Shown here in pieces: positions 8,799-16,967 of a DNA stretch of 64,000 bases. How positions within the stretch are numbered: the stretch's first letter is position 1; each line of letters opens with the position of its first letter. The DNA is taken from assembly GCF_036067295.1 (NCBI RefSeq), contig NZ_CP107954.1:2852001-2916000 (forward strand), given 5' to 3'. Position numbers and translations under genes: made by a program. The stretch is from Kribbella sp. NBC_00382 (GTDB lineage Bacteria > Actinomycetota > Actinomycetes > Propionibacteriales > Kribbellaceae). Under the pieces are notes generated by a model. The model had not been told where the DNA came from and searched no databases. It saw only the letters and a program-made list of their open reading frames with translations.

Positions 8799-8838
8799 TG
8801 TAGTGCTACGACTGTAGCGTGACATCCGTAGCACTACA
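8799..8838. promoter_or_regulatory. Paired TetR operator and -10 element between MFS and tetR genes
   Basis: TGTAGTGCTACG (8799-8810) and its exact reverse complement CGTAGCACTACA (8827-8838) form a 12-base inverted repeat around a 16-base spacer. Each arm is itself nearly palindromic (GTAG-TG-CTAC). The right arm overlaps a good -10 hexamer TACAAT (8835-8840) that ends seven bases before the tetR ATG, so the tetR mRNA may be leaderless and autorepressed. Confidence 0.75.
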
Positions 8839-8847
8839 ATCGAGCTC

Positions 8848-9459
8848 ATGAAGCCGACGACGCCGCGCGACCGGAATCCGCGCGGACAGGGGGAGCGGCT
8901 GCGCGAGCAGATCGTCGACGCCGCCGTTCGGATGCTCGACGAGTTGGGCGACGACCAGCCGCTGTCGATGCGAGCCGTGGCCCGCGAGATCGGGGTCGCG
9001 GCGACCTCGGTCTACCTCCACTTCGCCGACCGCGACCAGCTCGTGTACGTGGCTCTGAAGCAGGCGCATCACGACCTCGTCGAGTCCGTTCAGCACGTCG
9101 GCGGCGCCGATCCGGTGGCCGAGTTGCGGGCGCGGATCCGGGTGCTCGCGCGCTGGTCCGGCGAGCATCCCGGTCTCTACAAGGTGCTGAACGAGAGCTC
9201 GCTGAACCAGCGGGCGGACATGTCGTTCAAGCTCGTCGTCCGCGAGCAGACCGTCGAGATCGTCCAGCGCTGTATGGACGCGGGCCTGGTTCCGCGCGAT
9301 GACGCCGCGGCCGTCGCCTTCGATCTCCGCGCGGCCGTGCATGGCACGGTGTCGATGCGACTCAACGAGCCGGATCTTCCCTGGCCGCCGCTCGACGATC
9401 AGATCGACCGTTACCTGGTGAAGCTCGTCGGGGTCAGTCCGGCAGCATTGGGACGGTGA
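8848..9459 (+). CDS. TetR family transcriptional regulator
   Basis: A 203-residue repressor. The N-terminal helix-turn-helix lies around residues 20-65: 'LREQIVDAAVRMLDELG', 'MRAVAREIGVAATSVYLHFA', then the family-typical 'DRDQLV'. The C-terminal half is a helical ligand-binding domain of the TetR_C type. The ATG at 8848 has no clear ribosome-binding site but lies seven bases past TACAAT, suggesting a leaderless transcript. Divergence from the MFS exporter and the shared inverted-repeat operator suggest local efflux control. The last 26 bases overlap the convergent dinB gene. Confidence 0.9.
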   Translation: MKPTTPRDRNPRGQGERLREQIVDAAVRMLDELGDDQPLSMRAVAREIGVAATSVYLHFADRDQLVYVALKQAHHDLVESVQHVGGADPVAELRARIRVLARWSGEHPGLYKVLNESSLNQRADMSFKLVVREQTVEIVQRCMDAGLVPRDDAAAVAFDLRAAVHGTVSMRLNEPDLPWPPLDDQIDRYLVKLVGVSPAALGR

Positions 9460-10633
9460 GGCCCTGGTCGCGGCCGAGTTGGTTGCCGCGGGTGACCGCG
9501 TTGCTGCCGAACCGATCGCGGACCCCGTCGAGGGCCGAGTCGAGCTCGTCGTTCGCGGCCTTGTCGAAGGGCAGCGCCAGTTGCAGGCTGGCCTCGTTCT
9601 CCAGGTTGCCGACCGAGATGCCGACCATGGTGATGCCCTGCTTCTCGATGATCGGCCGGGCCGTCGCCATCAGCGAGCGCGCGGTGATCAGGATCGCCCG
9701 CGTCTGACCAGTTGCCTGAGGCAACGTATGTGAGCGGGTCGCCCGGGTGAAGTTGTCGAACCGCAGCCGCAGGGTGACGGTCCGCCCGGCCCGTCCCGCC
9801 GATCGCATCCGGCGAGTGACCCGATCCACCAGCCCGGCCAGTACCGCGTCCAGGGTCTCCGCCGACTTGGGTGAACGTCCGAGGGCGCGCTGTGACCCGA
9901 TCGACCGCCGTCGCCGGCCGACCTCGATCGGCCGCGGATCCCGGTTGTGCGCGAGCGCGTGCAGGTGCCGTCCCGAGGCTCGCCCGAGCATCGCGACCAG
10001 TGCCGCCTCGGGCAACATCGCGACATCGCCGACCTTTGTCAGCCCGCGGTTTCGCAGCTTCTCGGCGGTCACCTCGCCGACGCCCCAGAGCCGCTCGACC
10101 GCCAGCGGATGCAGAAACTCAAGCTCCCGATCGGGCGGCACCAGCAGCAATCCGTCCGGCTTGGCGACCCCGCTGGCCACCTTCGCCAGGAATTTCGTCC
10201 GCGCGACCCCGACGGTGATCGGCAACCCGACCTGAGCCAGTACTTCGGAACGCAGCCGGCGGGCGATCTCCATCGGCGTACCGGCGATCTTGCGGAGGCC
10301 GCCGACGTCCAGGAACGCCTCGTCGATCGACAGCCCCTCGACCAGCGGGGTGGTGTTCTCGAAGACGGCGAAGACCGCCTTCGACGCTTCGGAGTACGCC
10401 GACATCCGCGGCTGCACCACGATCGCTTGGGGGCAACGGCGGTACGCCTGGCCACCGTTCATCGCCGTACGGACTCCGTAGGCCTTCGCCTCGTAGCTGC
10501 AGGCGAGCACGACGCCGGCGCCGACGATCACCGGACGGCCGCGCAGGCGTGGGTCGTCCCGCTGCTCGACCGACGCGTAGAAGGCGTCCAGGTCGGCATG
10601 CAGGATGGTCGCTTCGCCGTCGGGCACGAACAT
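9434..10633 (-). CDS. dinB: DNA polymerase IV (Y-family translesion polymerase)
   Basis: A 399-residue Y-family polymerase that copies past DNA lesions. Catalytic acidic residues are D14 (ILHADLDAFYASVEQ) and D104/E105 (LSIDEAFLD). 'CSYEAKAYGVRTAM' and 'ITVGVARTKFLAKVASGVAK' with 'PDGL' are family hallmarks, followed by helix-hairpin-helix 'LWGVGEVTAEKLRNRG' and the little-finger domain. QLALPF at 351-356 is a probable beta-clamp binding motif, so it should be clamp-tethered. The ATG start lies inside a perfect LexA box (10627-10640), so SOS induction is expected. It is convergent with tetR and divergent from an MFS gene. Confidence 0.96.
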   Translation of the reverse strand: MFVPDGEATILHADLDAFYASVEQRDDPRLRGRPVIVGAGVVLACSYEAKAYGVRTAMNGGQAYRRCPQAIVVQPRMSAYSEASKAVFAVFENTTPLVEGLSIDEAFLDVGGLRKIAGTPMEIARRLRSEVLAQVGLPITVGVARTKFLAKVASGVAKPDGLLLVPPDRELEFLHPLAVERLWGVGEVTAEKLRNRGLTKVGDVAMLPEAALVAMLGRASGRHLHALAHNRDPRPIEVGRRRRSIGSQRALGRSPKSAETLDAVLAGLVDRVTRRMRSAGRAGRTVTLRLRFDNFTRATRSHTLPQATGQTRAILITARSLMATARPIIEKQGITMVGISVGNLENEASLQLALPFDKAANDELDSALDGVRDRFGSNAVTRGNQLGRDQGLTVPMLPD

Positions 10634-10640
10634 ATGTTCG
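10627..10640. promoter_or_regulatory. LexA (SOS) box overlapping the dinB start codon
   Basis: CGAACATATGTTCG is a perfect 14-base palindrome matching the Gram-positive/actinobacterial SOS box CGAAC-N4-GTTCG. The dinB start codon (10631-10633 on the minus strand) lies inside it. A weak -10-like GAGTAT (minus strand, 10642-10647) precedes it, so LexA would sit over the transcription start. Confidence 0.9.
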
Positions 10641-10723
10641 CATACTCTCTAGGTGTCCGAGTAGCCGTGAATAGGGAGAAATCCTGAGGCGGAGTGTCGG
10701 TGCGACAGGACAGAATTCGGCTT

Positions 10724-11947
10724 ATGGACCTGTCGGCATATCGCGACCTGTGGCGGACCCGAGGCGTTTTCGCGCTGCTGGCCTCGGCGATCTTCGCCCG
10801 GCTGCCGGTGATCGCCTCGATGGTGCCGGTCTCGTTCCTGGCCAAGGACGCGGCCGGCAACTTCGGCTGGGCCGGGATCGTGGCTGGCGCGTACTCGGTC
10901 GGTATGGCCCTCGGTGGGCCGGTCTGGGCGCGGCTGGCCGACCGCCGCGGGGCCAGGACGGTCGTGATCACCGTTGGGGTGGCCTGGGGTGTGGTGATGG
11001 CGGTGCTCGCGCTGCTGCCGTCCGAGTGGTACCGGCTGATGCCAGTGGTCTCCGGTATCGCCGGGATCCTGGTCGCGCCGGTCACTGCGATCCAGCGGGC
11101 CGCCTGGGTACGCATCGTCCAGGGGCCGCGCCTGCGGGCGGTCTATGCGCTGGATGCGACGGCGGCGGAGGTGCTGTTCGCGATCGCGCCGATGATCGGG
11201 GCACTGGTGGTCAGCTTCGCCAGCCCGCGGGCCGGCGTACTGGGTGCTGCGGTGGCGGCGGCCATCACGGTGTGGTGGTTCGGGATGCTCCAGCCTTCGT
11301 CGGCTCAGCACGTCCCGGCGAAGGGTGCGCGGTTGACGGCTCCGCAGCTGCTCTGGCATCGGTACAGGCTGCCGATGATCCTGTCTTTCGCCTTCTGTGT
11401 AACGGCTTTCGCGTCGGTCTCGCTCGGCATCGTCGCGTTTGCGGACGCGCACGGCAATCGGCTGATCGCCGGTGTCCTGGAGACGGTATGGGCGATCGGC
11501 AGCCTCGCTGGCGGCGTACTGGTCGGCGCTCTGCCCGCTCGGCGGCGGTCCTACGTCTGGCGCCGGGCAGTGCTCGTCTCGGCCGGCATGCTCCTCTGCG
11601 TCTTCGCCACCTGGTCGCCCGTCTCGCTCGGGATCGCCTTGTTCCTCTCCGGACTAGCACTGGCACCCACTGTCGGCGCCCTGTACGAGCGGCTCGGCGC
11701 GATGACGCCCGACTCAGTCAAGACCGAGGTCTTCGGCTGGATGGGCAGCGCCGGCATGGCAGGCGGCGCCGTCGGCTCCGCGGTCGCAGGCCTGGTCGTA
11801 GAAGCCTTCGGCGTCCGCTACGTCTGGGTCATGGCCGCCCTACTCACCCTCGCCGCAGCAATCTCCCTCCTACACATCCCGCCCCACCAACCCACCGACC
11901 CCGAAGCCCCCGCGGACCTCCAGCCCCTGGTTCAAGAGGCCGTGTAG
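10724..11947 (+). CDS. MFS transporter, 12-TM type
   Basis: A 407-residue major facilitator with about twelve hydrophobic helices. The ATG at 10724 gives MDLSAYRDLWRTRGVFALLA, an ordinary MFS start; a GTG at 10694 would add ten polar residues. Motif A is 'GPVWARLADRRGARTVV'. The second half has 'LSGLALAPTVGALYERLGAM', resembling SetB/arabinose-efflux-like permeases. No substrate can be inferred. It starts 84 bases from the LexA box of divergent dinB, so LexA binding might affect it weakly. It is convergent with arsR, with four bases between. Confidence 0.85.
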   Translation: MDLSAYRDLWRTRGVFALLASAIFARLPVIASMVPVSFLAKDAAGNFGWAGIVAGAYSVGMALGGPVWARLADRRGARTVVITVGVAWGVVMAVLALLPSEWYRLMPVVSGIAGILVAPVTAIQRAAWVRIVQGPRLRAVYALDATAAEVLFAIAPMIGALVVSFASPRAGVLGAAVAAAITVWWFGMLQPSSAQHVPAKGARLTAPQLLWHRYRLPMILSFAFCVTAFASVSLGIVAFADAHGNRLIAGVLETVWAIGSLAGGVLVGALPARRRSYVWRRAVLVSAGMLLCVFATWSPVSLGIALFLSGLALAPTVGALYERLGAMTPDSVKTEVFGWMGSAGMAGGAVGSAVAGLVVEAFGVRYVWVMAALLTLAAAISLLHIPPHQPTDPEAPADLQPLVQEAV

Positions 11948-11951
11948 TAGG

Positions 11952-12275
11952 TCAGGTCTTGCGGCGGCCGCGGTGGAGTTCGGTTTCTAGGGCGTCTAGG
12001 CGGTTGGTCCAGAATTGGCGGTAGCGGTTTAGCCAGGTGTCGATTTCCTGGAGGGGGGCCGGGTTGACGGCGTAGAGGCGGCGGGTGCCGGCGATGGTGA
12101 CGGTGGCGAAGCCGTTGTCGCGGAGGACGCGGAGGTGCTGGGAGACGGCGGGTTGGCTGATGCCGAATTCGTCGCCGATCGTCGACGCGATCTGGCCGGC
12201 CGGGAGTTCACCGTCGGCGAGGAGTTCCAGGATCCGGCGGCGGACCGGATCGCCGAGGATGTCGAAGGCGTGCAT
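11952..12275 (-). CDS. ArsR/SmtB family winged-helix regulator
   Basis: A 107-residue repressor. 'FDILGDPVRRRILELLADGE' opens the fold, 'FGISQPAVSQHLRVLRDNG' is the recognition helix region, and 'GTRRLYAVNPAPLQEIDTWL' is the wing and following helix. The ELCVCDL-type metal site of metal sensors is absent, so it is more like the non-metal ArsR group often paired with SRPBCC proteins; no such partner is adjacent. A palindrome (12298-12307) 23 bases upstream is the likely autoregulatory operator. Confidence 0.88.
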   Translation of the reverse strand: MHAFDILGDPVRRRILELLADGELPAGQIASTIGDEFGISQPAVSQHLRVLRDNGFATVTIAGTRRLYAVNPAPLQEIDTWLNRYRQFWTNRLDALETELHRGRRKT

Positions 12276-12297
12276 ACCCAGACTATTTCAGCCAGCA

Positions 12298-12307
12298 CTT
12301 ATATAAG
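12298..12307. promoter_or_regulatory. Palindromic candidate operator of the arsR gene
   Basis: CTTATATAAG is a perfect 10-base palindrome in otherwise GC-rich DNA, 23 bases upstream of the arsR start. Its AT-richness and location fit an ArsR-family operator overlapping the promoter. Confidence 0.5.
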
Positions 12308-12390
12308 CAACTGGTCCGAGCCGACGGAAGGTCTGCGGCCGGAGGTTGCGGCGGCTGGTGTTCCTCCCGGTCCGTCGGCGCGGCGCAGGA

Positions 12391-12417
12391 CGGGCCGACC
12401 AGTCGGTGGTCGGCCCG
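12391..12417. other. Perfect 11-bp stem-loop upstream of lysC
   Basis: CGGGCCGACCA (12391-12401) and TGGTCGGCCCG (12407-12417) pair perfectly around a five-base loop. No T-tract follows, so it is not a classic intrinsic terminator. It lies between the divergent arsR and lysC genes and ends 23 bases before a -10-like TAGAAT (12440-12445). It could insulate lysC from upstream transcription or act in regulation. Confidence 0.5.
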
Positions 12418-12533
12418 TAGGCAACGAAGAGATCACGGCTAGAATGAGTCGAACGACTACGCCCGGTGCAGCGCCGCACGGCGTACCGCAACCAGCGCAG
12501 CACCGCTGGGGATTCAAGCTATGAGGAGACTCT

Positions 12534-13802
12534 GTGGGACGCGTCGTGCACAAGTACGGCGGTTCTTCGGTCGCTGACGCCGATTGCATCAAGCGCGTGG
12601 CCCAACGGATCGTCGCGACGAAGAAGGCCGGGAACGACGTCGTGGTGGTGATCTCCGCGATGGGTGACACCACCGACGAACTGATGGACCTGGCCAAACA
12701 GGTCTCCCCGCTGCCGCCACCGCGCGAGCTGGACATGCTGCTCACCTCGGGTGAGCGGATCTCGGCCGCGCTGCTGGCGATGGCGATCGCGAACCTGGGC
12801 TATGAGGCCCGGTCGTTCACCGGCTCGCAGGCCGGCGTGATCACCACCTCGCGGCACGGCAACGCCCGGATCATCGACATCACGCCGGGCCGGATCGAGG
12901 AGGCCCTCGGCGAGGGCCATGTCGCGATCGTGGCCGGCTTCCAGGGCGTCGCCCAGGACACCAAGGACATCACCACGATGGGCCGCGGCGCCTCCGACAC
13001 CACCGCGGTCGCGCTGGCCGCCGCGCTGGAGGCCGACTACTGCGAGATCTACACCGACGTGGACGGCATCTTCACCGCGGACCCGCGGATCGTGCCGGCC
13101 GCCAAGCAGATCCCGAAGATCTCCTACGAGGAGATGCTCGAGATGGCCGCCTGCGGCGCCAAGGTGCTGCACCTGCGCTGCGTCGAGTACGCGCGGCGCT
13201 ACAACGTCCCCGTCCACGTGCGCTCCTCCTTCTCCCAGAAGGAAGGCACCTGGGTTGTCGATGCGAAGGAACTGACAGACATGGAACAGGCGATCATCTC
13301 CGGCGTGGTCCAGGACCGCAACGAGGCCAAGATCACGGTCGTCGGCGTACCGGACAAGCCGGGTGAGGCGGCCCGGATCTTCGAGACCGTGGCCGGCGCC
13401 GAGACCAACATCGACATGATCGTGCAGAACGTGTCGGCGGTCGCCACCAACCGGACCGACATCTCCTTCACGCTGCCGCGCGTCGACGGCGCCCGGGCGA
13501 TGTCCGCACTCGCCCGGCTGAAGGACGAGGTCGGCTACGAGCAGCTGCTGTACGACGACCAGATCGGCAAGATCTCCGTGGTCGGCGTCGGGATGCGCTC
13601 GCACCCCGGTGTTTCGGCGAAGTTCTTCTCCGCGCTGGCCGAGGTCGGCGTGAACATCGAGATGATCTCGACATCCGAAATCCGGATCTCGGTCGTCGTC
13701 GACGAGAACCTGGTGGACGTGGCCGTCACAGCGGCGCACACTGCATTCGACCTGGACGACGAGCACACCCAAGCTGTCGTGTACGGAGGAACTGGACGGT
13801 GA
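12534..13802 (+). CDS. lysC: Aspartate kinase
   Basis: Catalyses ATP-dependent phosphorylation of aspartate, the first step to lysine, methionine, threonine and diaminopimelate for peptidoglycan. The 422-residue product has the N-terminal '[13 protein letters not shown]' kinase motif, the catalytic domain to about residue 250, and two ACT regulatory domains (about 265-420) beginning '[20 protein letters not shown]'. The GTG start at 12534 has GAGGAG six bases upstream. In actinobacteria an internal start yields a separate beta subunit; ATG 13281 (residue 250, [17 protein letters not shown]) preceded by AAGGA is the likely site. A TAGAAT -10-like element lies at 12440-12445. asd overlaps the end by four bases. 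Confidence 0.97.
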   Translation: MGRVVHKYGGSSVADADCIKRVAQRIVATKKAGNDVVVVISAMGDTTDELMDLAKQVSPLPPPRELDMLLTSGERISAALLAMAIANLGYEARSFTGSQAGVITTSRHGNARIIDITPGRIEEALGEGHVAIVAGFQGVAQDTKDITTMGRGASDTTAVALAAALEADYCEIYTDVDGIFTADPRIVPAAKQIPKISYEEMLEMAACGAKVLHLRCVEYARRYNVPVHVRSSFSQKEGTWVVDAKELTDMEQAIISGVVQDRNEAKITVVGVPDKPGEAARIFETVAGAETNIDMIVQNVSAVATNRTDISFTLPRVDGARAMSALARLKDEVGYEQLLYDDQIGKISVVGVGMRSHPGVSAKFFSALAEVGVNIEMISTSEIRISVVVDENLVDVAVTAAHTAFDLDDEHTQAVVYGGTGR

Positions 13803-14899
13803 CACCTGTGAGCGCACTCGATCAGACTGAGGACCGGACCGGGCTCCCCTCGCTGGCGGTGGTCGGCGCGACCGGCGCCGTCGGCACGGTGATGCTGACC
13901 CTGCTCTCGACCAGAGAGAACGTCTGGGGCGAGATCCGGCTGATCGCTTCCGAGCGCTCCGCAGGCAAACGGCTGAAGGTCCGCGGCGAAGAGGTCGAGG
14001 TGGTCGCGATCAGCGCCGACGCCTTCGACGGCATCGACGTGGCGATGTTCGACGTACCGGACGAGGTGTCGGCGCACTGGGCGCCGATCGCCGCGTCCAA
14101 GGGCGCCGTCGTGGTCGACAACTCCGGTGCGTTCCGGATGGACCCCGACGTACCGCTGGTGGTGCCCGAGGTGAACGCCGAGGCGGCCCGCAACCGGCCG
14201 AAGGGGATCATCTCCAACCCCAACTGCACGACGCTGTCGATGATCGTCGCGATGGGCGCGCTGCACCACCGGTACGAGCTCGAGCAGCTGATCGTCGCGT
14301 CGTACCAGGCCGCGTCCGGCGCCGGTCAGGAAGGCATCGACGCGCTCTACGACCAGCTGATGAAGGTGGCCGGTAATCGCGAACTCGGTACGACGCCGGG
14401 CGATGTCCGCCGGGTGATCGGCAACGCGCTCGGCCCGTTCCCGGCGCCGCTGGCGATGAACGTGGTCCCATGGGCCGGCTCGCTCAAGGACGACGGCTGG
14501 TCGTCGGAGGAACTCAAGGTCCGTAACGAGTCGCGCAAGATCCTCAACCTGCCGGACCTGAAGGTCTCCGCGACCTGCGTCCGGGTGCCGGTCATCACGA
14601 CCCACTCGCTGTCGGTGCACGCGCGCTTCAGCCAGGTGGTCGATGTCGACGAGGCTCGCGACGTACTACGGGATGCTCCGGGAGTACTGGTCTTCGACAA
14701 CCCGGCCGAGGGCGAGTTCCCGACCCCGGCCGATGTCGTCGGCACGGACCCGACCTGGGTCGGCCGCATCCGTCGCTCGCTCGACGACCCGCAGGCTCTG
14801 GAGCTCTTCGTCTGCGGCGACAACCTGCGTAAGGGTGCCGCGCTCAACACGGCTCAGATCGCCGAGGTCGTCGCCAAGGAGTTCATGCCGGCCAAGTAG
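13799..14899 (+). CDS. asd: Aspartate-semialdehyde dehydrogenase
   Basis: Reduces aspartyl phosphate to aspartate semialdehyde with NADPH, the step after aspartate kinase. The 366-residue protein has the N-terminal Rossmann motif '[15 protein letters not shown]', the catalytic cysteine C143 in '[14 protein letters not shown]', and '[19 protein letters not shown]' near the active site. The GTG at 13799 overlaps the lysC stop (GTGA), indicating translational coupling; a GTG at 13808 is an alternative. A 14-bp terminator follows the stop by 12 bases, so lysC-asd forms a two-gene operon. Confidence 0.97.
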   Translation: MTPVSALDQTEDRTGLPSLAVVGATGAVGTVMLTLLSTRENVWGEIRLIASERSAGKRLKVRGEEVEVVAISADAFDGIDVAMFDVPDEVSAHWAPIAASKGAVVVDNSGAFRMDPDVPLVVPEVNAEAARNRPKGIISNPNCTTLSMIVAMGALHHRYELEQLIVASYQAASGAGQEGIDALYDQLMKVAGNRELGTTPGDVRRVIGNALGPFPAPLAMNVVPWAGSLKDDGWSSEELKVRNESRKILNLPDLKVSATCVRVPVITTHSLSVHARFSQVVDVDEARDVLRDAPGVLVFDNPAEGEFPTPADVVGTDPTWVGRIRRSLDDPQALELFVCGDNLRKGAALNTAQIAEVVAKEFMPAK

Positions 14900-14910
14900 A
14901 TTCGTCAACA

Positions 14911-14942
14911 ACACAAGGGCCCTGGCAACAGGGCCCTTGTGT
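14911..14942. terminator. Strong intrinsic terminator after asd
   Basis: ACACAAGGGCCCTG (14911-14924) pairs perfectly with CAGGGCCCTTGTGT (14929-14942) around the tetraloop GCAA; a short CGTTT follows. It is symmetric enough to serve both asd and the convergent regulator gene. Confidence 0.9.
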
Positions 14943-14945
14943 CGT

Positions 14946-15938
14946 TTACAGCCAGTTCTCGCGGGCCGCGTGCAGGGCCAGCTGGAAGCGGGTGCTGGCG
15001 CCGGTGCGGTTCATCAGCCGTTCGAGGTACCGGAAGAAGGTCCGGCGGCTGATGCCCAGCGTGCGAGCGATCGTGTCATCCGCTGCCCCTGTCGCCAGCA
15101 GGGCCAGCAGACGGCGTTCGATCGGTTCCAGCCGGTCGTCCTCGGTGCCGACGGATGCGTGCAGGGGCAACGCATTGCGCCAGCACAGCTCGAACATCCC
15201 GATCAGCGCGGTCAGCAGCGAGCTCGGCCGGATGATCAGCAGCGACCGGTTCACGTCGGTGTCGCGCACCGACATCGACACGAACGCGATCGAGCCGTCG
15301 ATGATGGTCAGCTTCGCCGGTACGTCGGGCAGCACCCGCGCCTGCTCACCCGCCTCCACGCAGGGCAGGATGTTCTCGGTCAGGTACCCCGGCACCTCGA
15401 CCGATTCGGGCGAGTAGACGACCCGGTAGGAGACGCCGCGGTTGAGCTGCTCGATCTCCATCTGGTTCGGGCCCGCGCCGAGGTAGTACGGCGGGGAGTC
15501 GATGGCCAGGATCTCCCGTTGCGAGCTGCCCTTGATCTGGTTGATCCGCTCGACGATGGCGCTGCCGGTGACCACCTCGATCAGGTGCGTGGTCGACTCG
15601 TTGTGCACGGTCCGGCGGAACTCGTCGTACGCGTTCAGGACCTCGATCCGGGCCTGCTTGAGCTCCGACTCCCGGCGCAGCGTCAGCGCCTCCAGACCGG
15701 CGTCAGGGGGCACCGGGAGGAACCTGGAGTGGTCCGACCCCGACCGGCGCGCCAGGCCCGCCTGGACCAGCCCGCCGAGCGTCGCGTCGATGCCCACCGC
15801 CTGGCCCGGTACCGCCTCGTCCAGCTCGGTGATCGACGCCGGCCCGGCCCGCAGCAGGTGCTGGTAGACCCGGATCTCGTCGTCGTTCAGGCCGAGCACC
15901 CGTAAGTGGTCGGCACGCTCCGTGTCGGTCGAGCTCAT
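14946..15938 (-). CDS. TrmB/LuxR-type transcriptional regulator
   Basis: A 330-residue regulator with two DNA-binding-like regions. The N-terminal part (LGLNDDEIRVYQHLLRAG) resembles a TrmB winged helix. The C-terminal part 'LLALLATGAADDTIARTLGI' then SRRTFFRYLERLM is a LuxR-type helix-turn-helix. Between them lies a PLD-like sensor region as in other actinobacterial 'helix-turn-helix LuxR' proteins. The ATG at 15938 has a GGGAAGGGAG Shine-Dalgarno. It faces away from the polysaccharide operon, and whether it controls that operon is unknown. A near-palindrome CAATAATTGTTG lies at 16048-16059 upstream. Confidence 0.85.
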   Translation of the reverse strand: MSSTDTERADHLRVLGLNDDEIRVYQHLLRAGPASITELDEAVPGQAVGIDATLGGLVQAGLARRSGSDHSRFLPVPPDAGLEALTLRRESELKQARIEVLNAYDEFRRTVHNESTTHLIEVVTGSAIVERINQIKGSSQREILAIDSPPYYLGAGPNQMEIEQLNRGVSYRVVYSPESVEVPGYLTENILPCVEAGEQARVLPDVPAKLTIIDGSIAFVSMSVRDTDVNRSLLIIRPSSLLTALIGMFELCWRNALPLHASVGTEDDRLEPIERRLLALLATGAADDTIARTLGISRRTFFRYLERLMNRTGASTRFQLALHAARENWL

Positions 15939-16339
15939 GACTCTCCCTTCCCTCCCGAGCGCGCTCACCGTGCGCCACCGCCGCACCAGGGTAGAACGAA
16001 CGCCGAAATCCCACCGGCACCGTCCGTATCCCGGCGACTGCACCGAGCAATAATTGTTGAACTGTCAGCATTCTTGTGCCGTGTCACCATCTGGCCACCA
16101 TTTCTGCGCAGTTGTGAGCGAGAATTGAGGTCCAGCAGCCCGGCGACGGACCACCTGAGCGCCGCCGGGCTGCTGTTCCAATTCTGGCCCCAGTTCGCAT
16201 TCAAGTCAGCGAACGCCGTTTCGGTTGGGTCTCGATCCCGGCGTATCGGTGCCCTCGCACTTCCGTGCCATCACCGGCTGTGCCGGAGGGTGTACAAACT
16301 GTGCAACTCCATCGTGAGGCCGATGAGGAGGAGACCACC
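15939..16339. other. Non-coding stretch upstream of the TrmB/LuxR-type gene
   Basis: No convincing gene is seen in these 401 bases. They hold the regulator's promoter region with the imperfect palindrome CAATAATTGTTG (16048-16059) and a long inverted repeat (16121-16185, listed separately). The stretch is more AT-rich than its surroundings near 16045-16130. Confidence 0.6.
16121..16185. repeat. 65-base extended stem-loop
   Basis: AGAATTG (16121-16127) pairs with CAATTCT (16179-16185), and CAGCAGCCCGGCG (16133-16145) pairs perfectly with CGCCGGGCTGCTG (16163-16175). The two stems are separated by a small 5/3-base internal loop and capped by a 17-base loop. Twenty base pairs in 65 bases is far more than expected by chance. 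It is not followed by a T-tract and lies in a gene-free stretch. It could be a structured RNA, a small palindromic repeat, or a terminator. Confidence 0.7.
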
Positions 16340-16648
16340 GTGTCGCAGCAACTGCGTCAGGTACTGCCCAGGCATCATCGCCGGGCCTTCGGCCATGGCG
16401 CGATGACCGCCGCCCTGGTCATCGTGCCGCACCCGGGCCCTCGGGTCGCCGGTGGGATCCATGCAGTGTCAGGTGAGCTTCCGTGGATGGTGAGGCTGTC
16501 CACGGGCGACGGTGCCGGCAGCGGCACCGGTCAGCGGTCGCTGACCACCGGACCCTGGGTGGATCCCACCGGGCACACGGTGAGTTCGCCGCGACGGCCC
16601 TTGCTGGCTTCGGTTCCGGCGTACCGGTCGGCCAGTCACCTCTTCTGA
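16340..16648 (+). pseudogene. Probable remnant of a trypsin-like (S1) serine protease, or a 102-residue small protein
   Basis: A GTG at 16340 with AGGAGGAG eight bases upstream opens a 102-codon frame with GC-rich third positions. After a short basic and hydrophobic start (AMTAALVIVP) comes RVAGGIHAVSGELPWMVRLS, which resembles the mature N-terminus of secreted trypsin-like proteases (R-[IV]-x-GG, then GE-x-PW-x-V-x-LS). The catalytic His and Ser blocks do not follow. Instead, 'GSGTGQRSLTTGPWVDPTGH' loosely resembles the stretch after the TAAHC block, as if that block were deleted. I therefore favour a decayed protease, but an intact small exported protein cannot be excluded. Confidence 0.4.
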
Positions 16649-16847
16649 ACGAGGGCTGCGGGCAACCTCTGAACAAGGTCAATTCTGTTGCGTCGATTAC
16701 GTCGTCAGGCGTGATCGGGGTACGTTGATTAGCTTCGCGTGAGGTGTCAAATGTATATTCCAGATAACGATCGCCGGAGGTGACTCCACGGTCGGTTGCG
16801 ACGTTCGGTAGCCGTCTGTGCGTCGCTGCTCACCCAGGAGGCACGCT
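16649..16847 (+). promoter_or_regulatory. Probable promoter region of the polysaccharide operon
   Basis: No gene is seen. The stretch is relatively AT-rich and contains a -10-like TATATT (16754-16759) with no matching -35 at standard spacing. It is the only sizeable gap upstream of the 14-gene operon on its strand, so the main promoter is expected here or just upstream. Confidence 0.35.
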
Positions 16848-16967
16848 GTGTCGTCGGTCCCGACGCCAATCCGCTACTCTGCTTCCGGTTTGCGTGGCCC
16901 CTTCACCGTGGACCCCGTTCGGATTTCGATGACTACGACCGTCCCCAGAGAGGCGTCGCCTGAATGA
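16848..16967 (+). CDS. Possible 39-residue leader peptide coupled to the ABC permease gene
   Basis: AGGAGG (16836-16841) lies six bases before a GTG that opens a 39-codon frame (SSVPTPIRYSASGLRG...), ending with TGA at 16965-16967. The stop overlaps the permease start as ATGA, the arrangement used for translational coupling throughout this operon. The peptide has no recognisable domain. The permease's own Shine-Dalgarno (AGAGAGG) is distant, so ribosomes arriving from this frame may be needed. It may be chance. Confidence 0.35.
   Translation: MSSVPTPIRYSASGLRGPFTVDPVRISMTTTVPREASPE

Noticed and set aside
12308-12533. Riboswitch or leader-peptide attenuator of lysC
   Set aside because: No lysine riboswitch core and no Lys/Thr/Met-rich leader peptide is visible. 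Only the 11-bp hairpin and a -10-like hexamer are seen.
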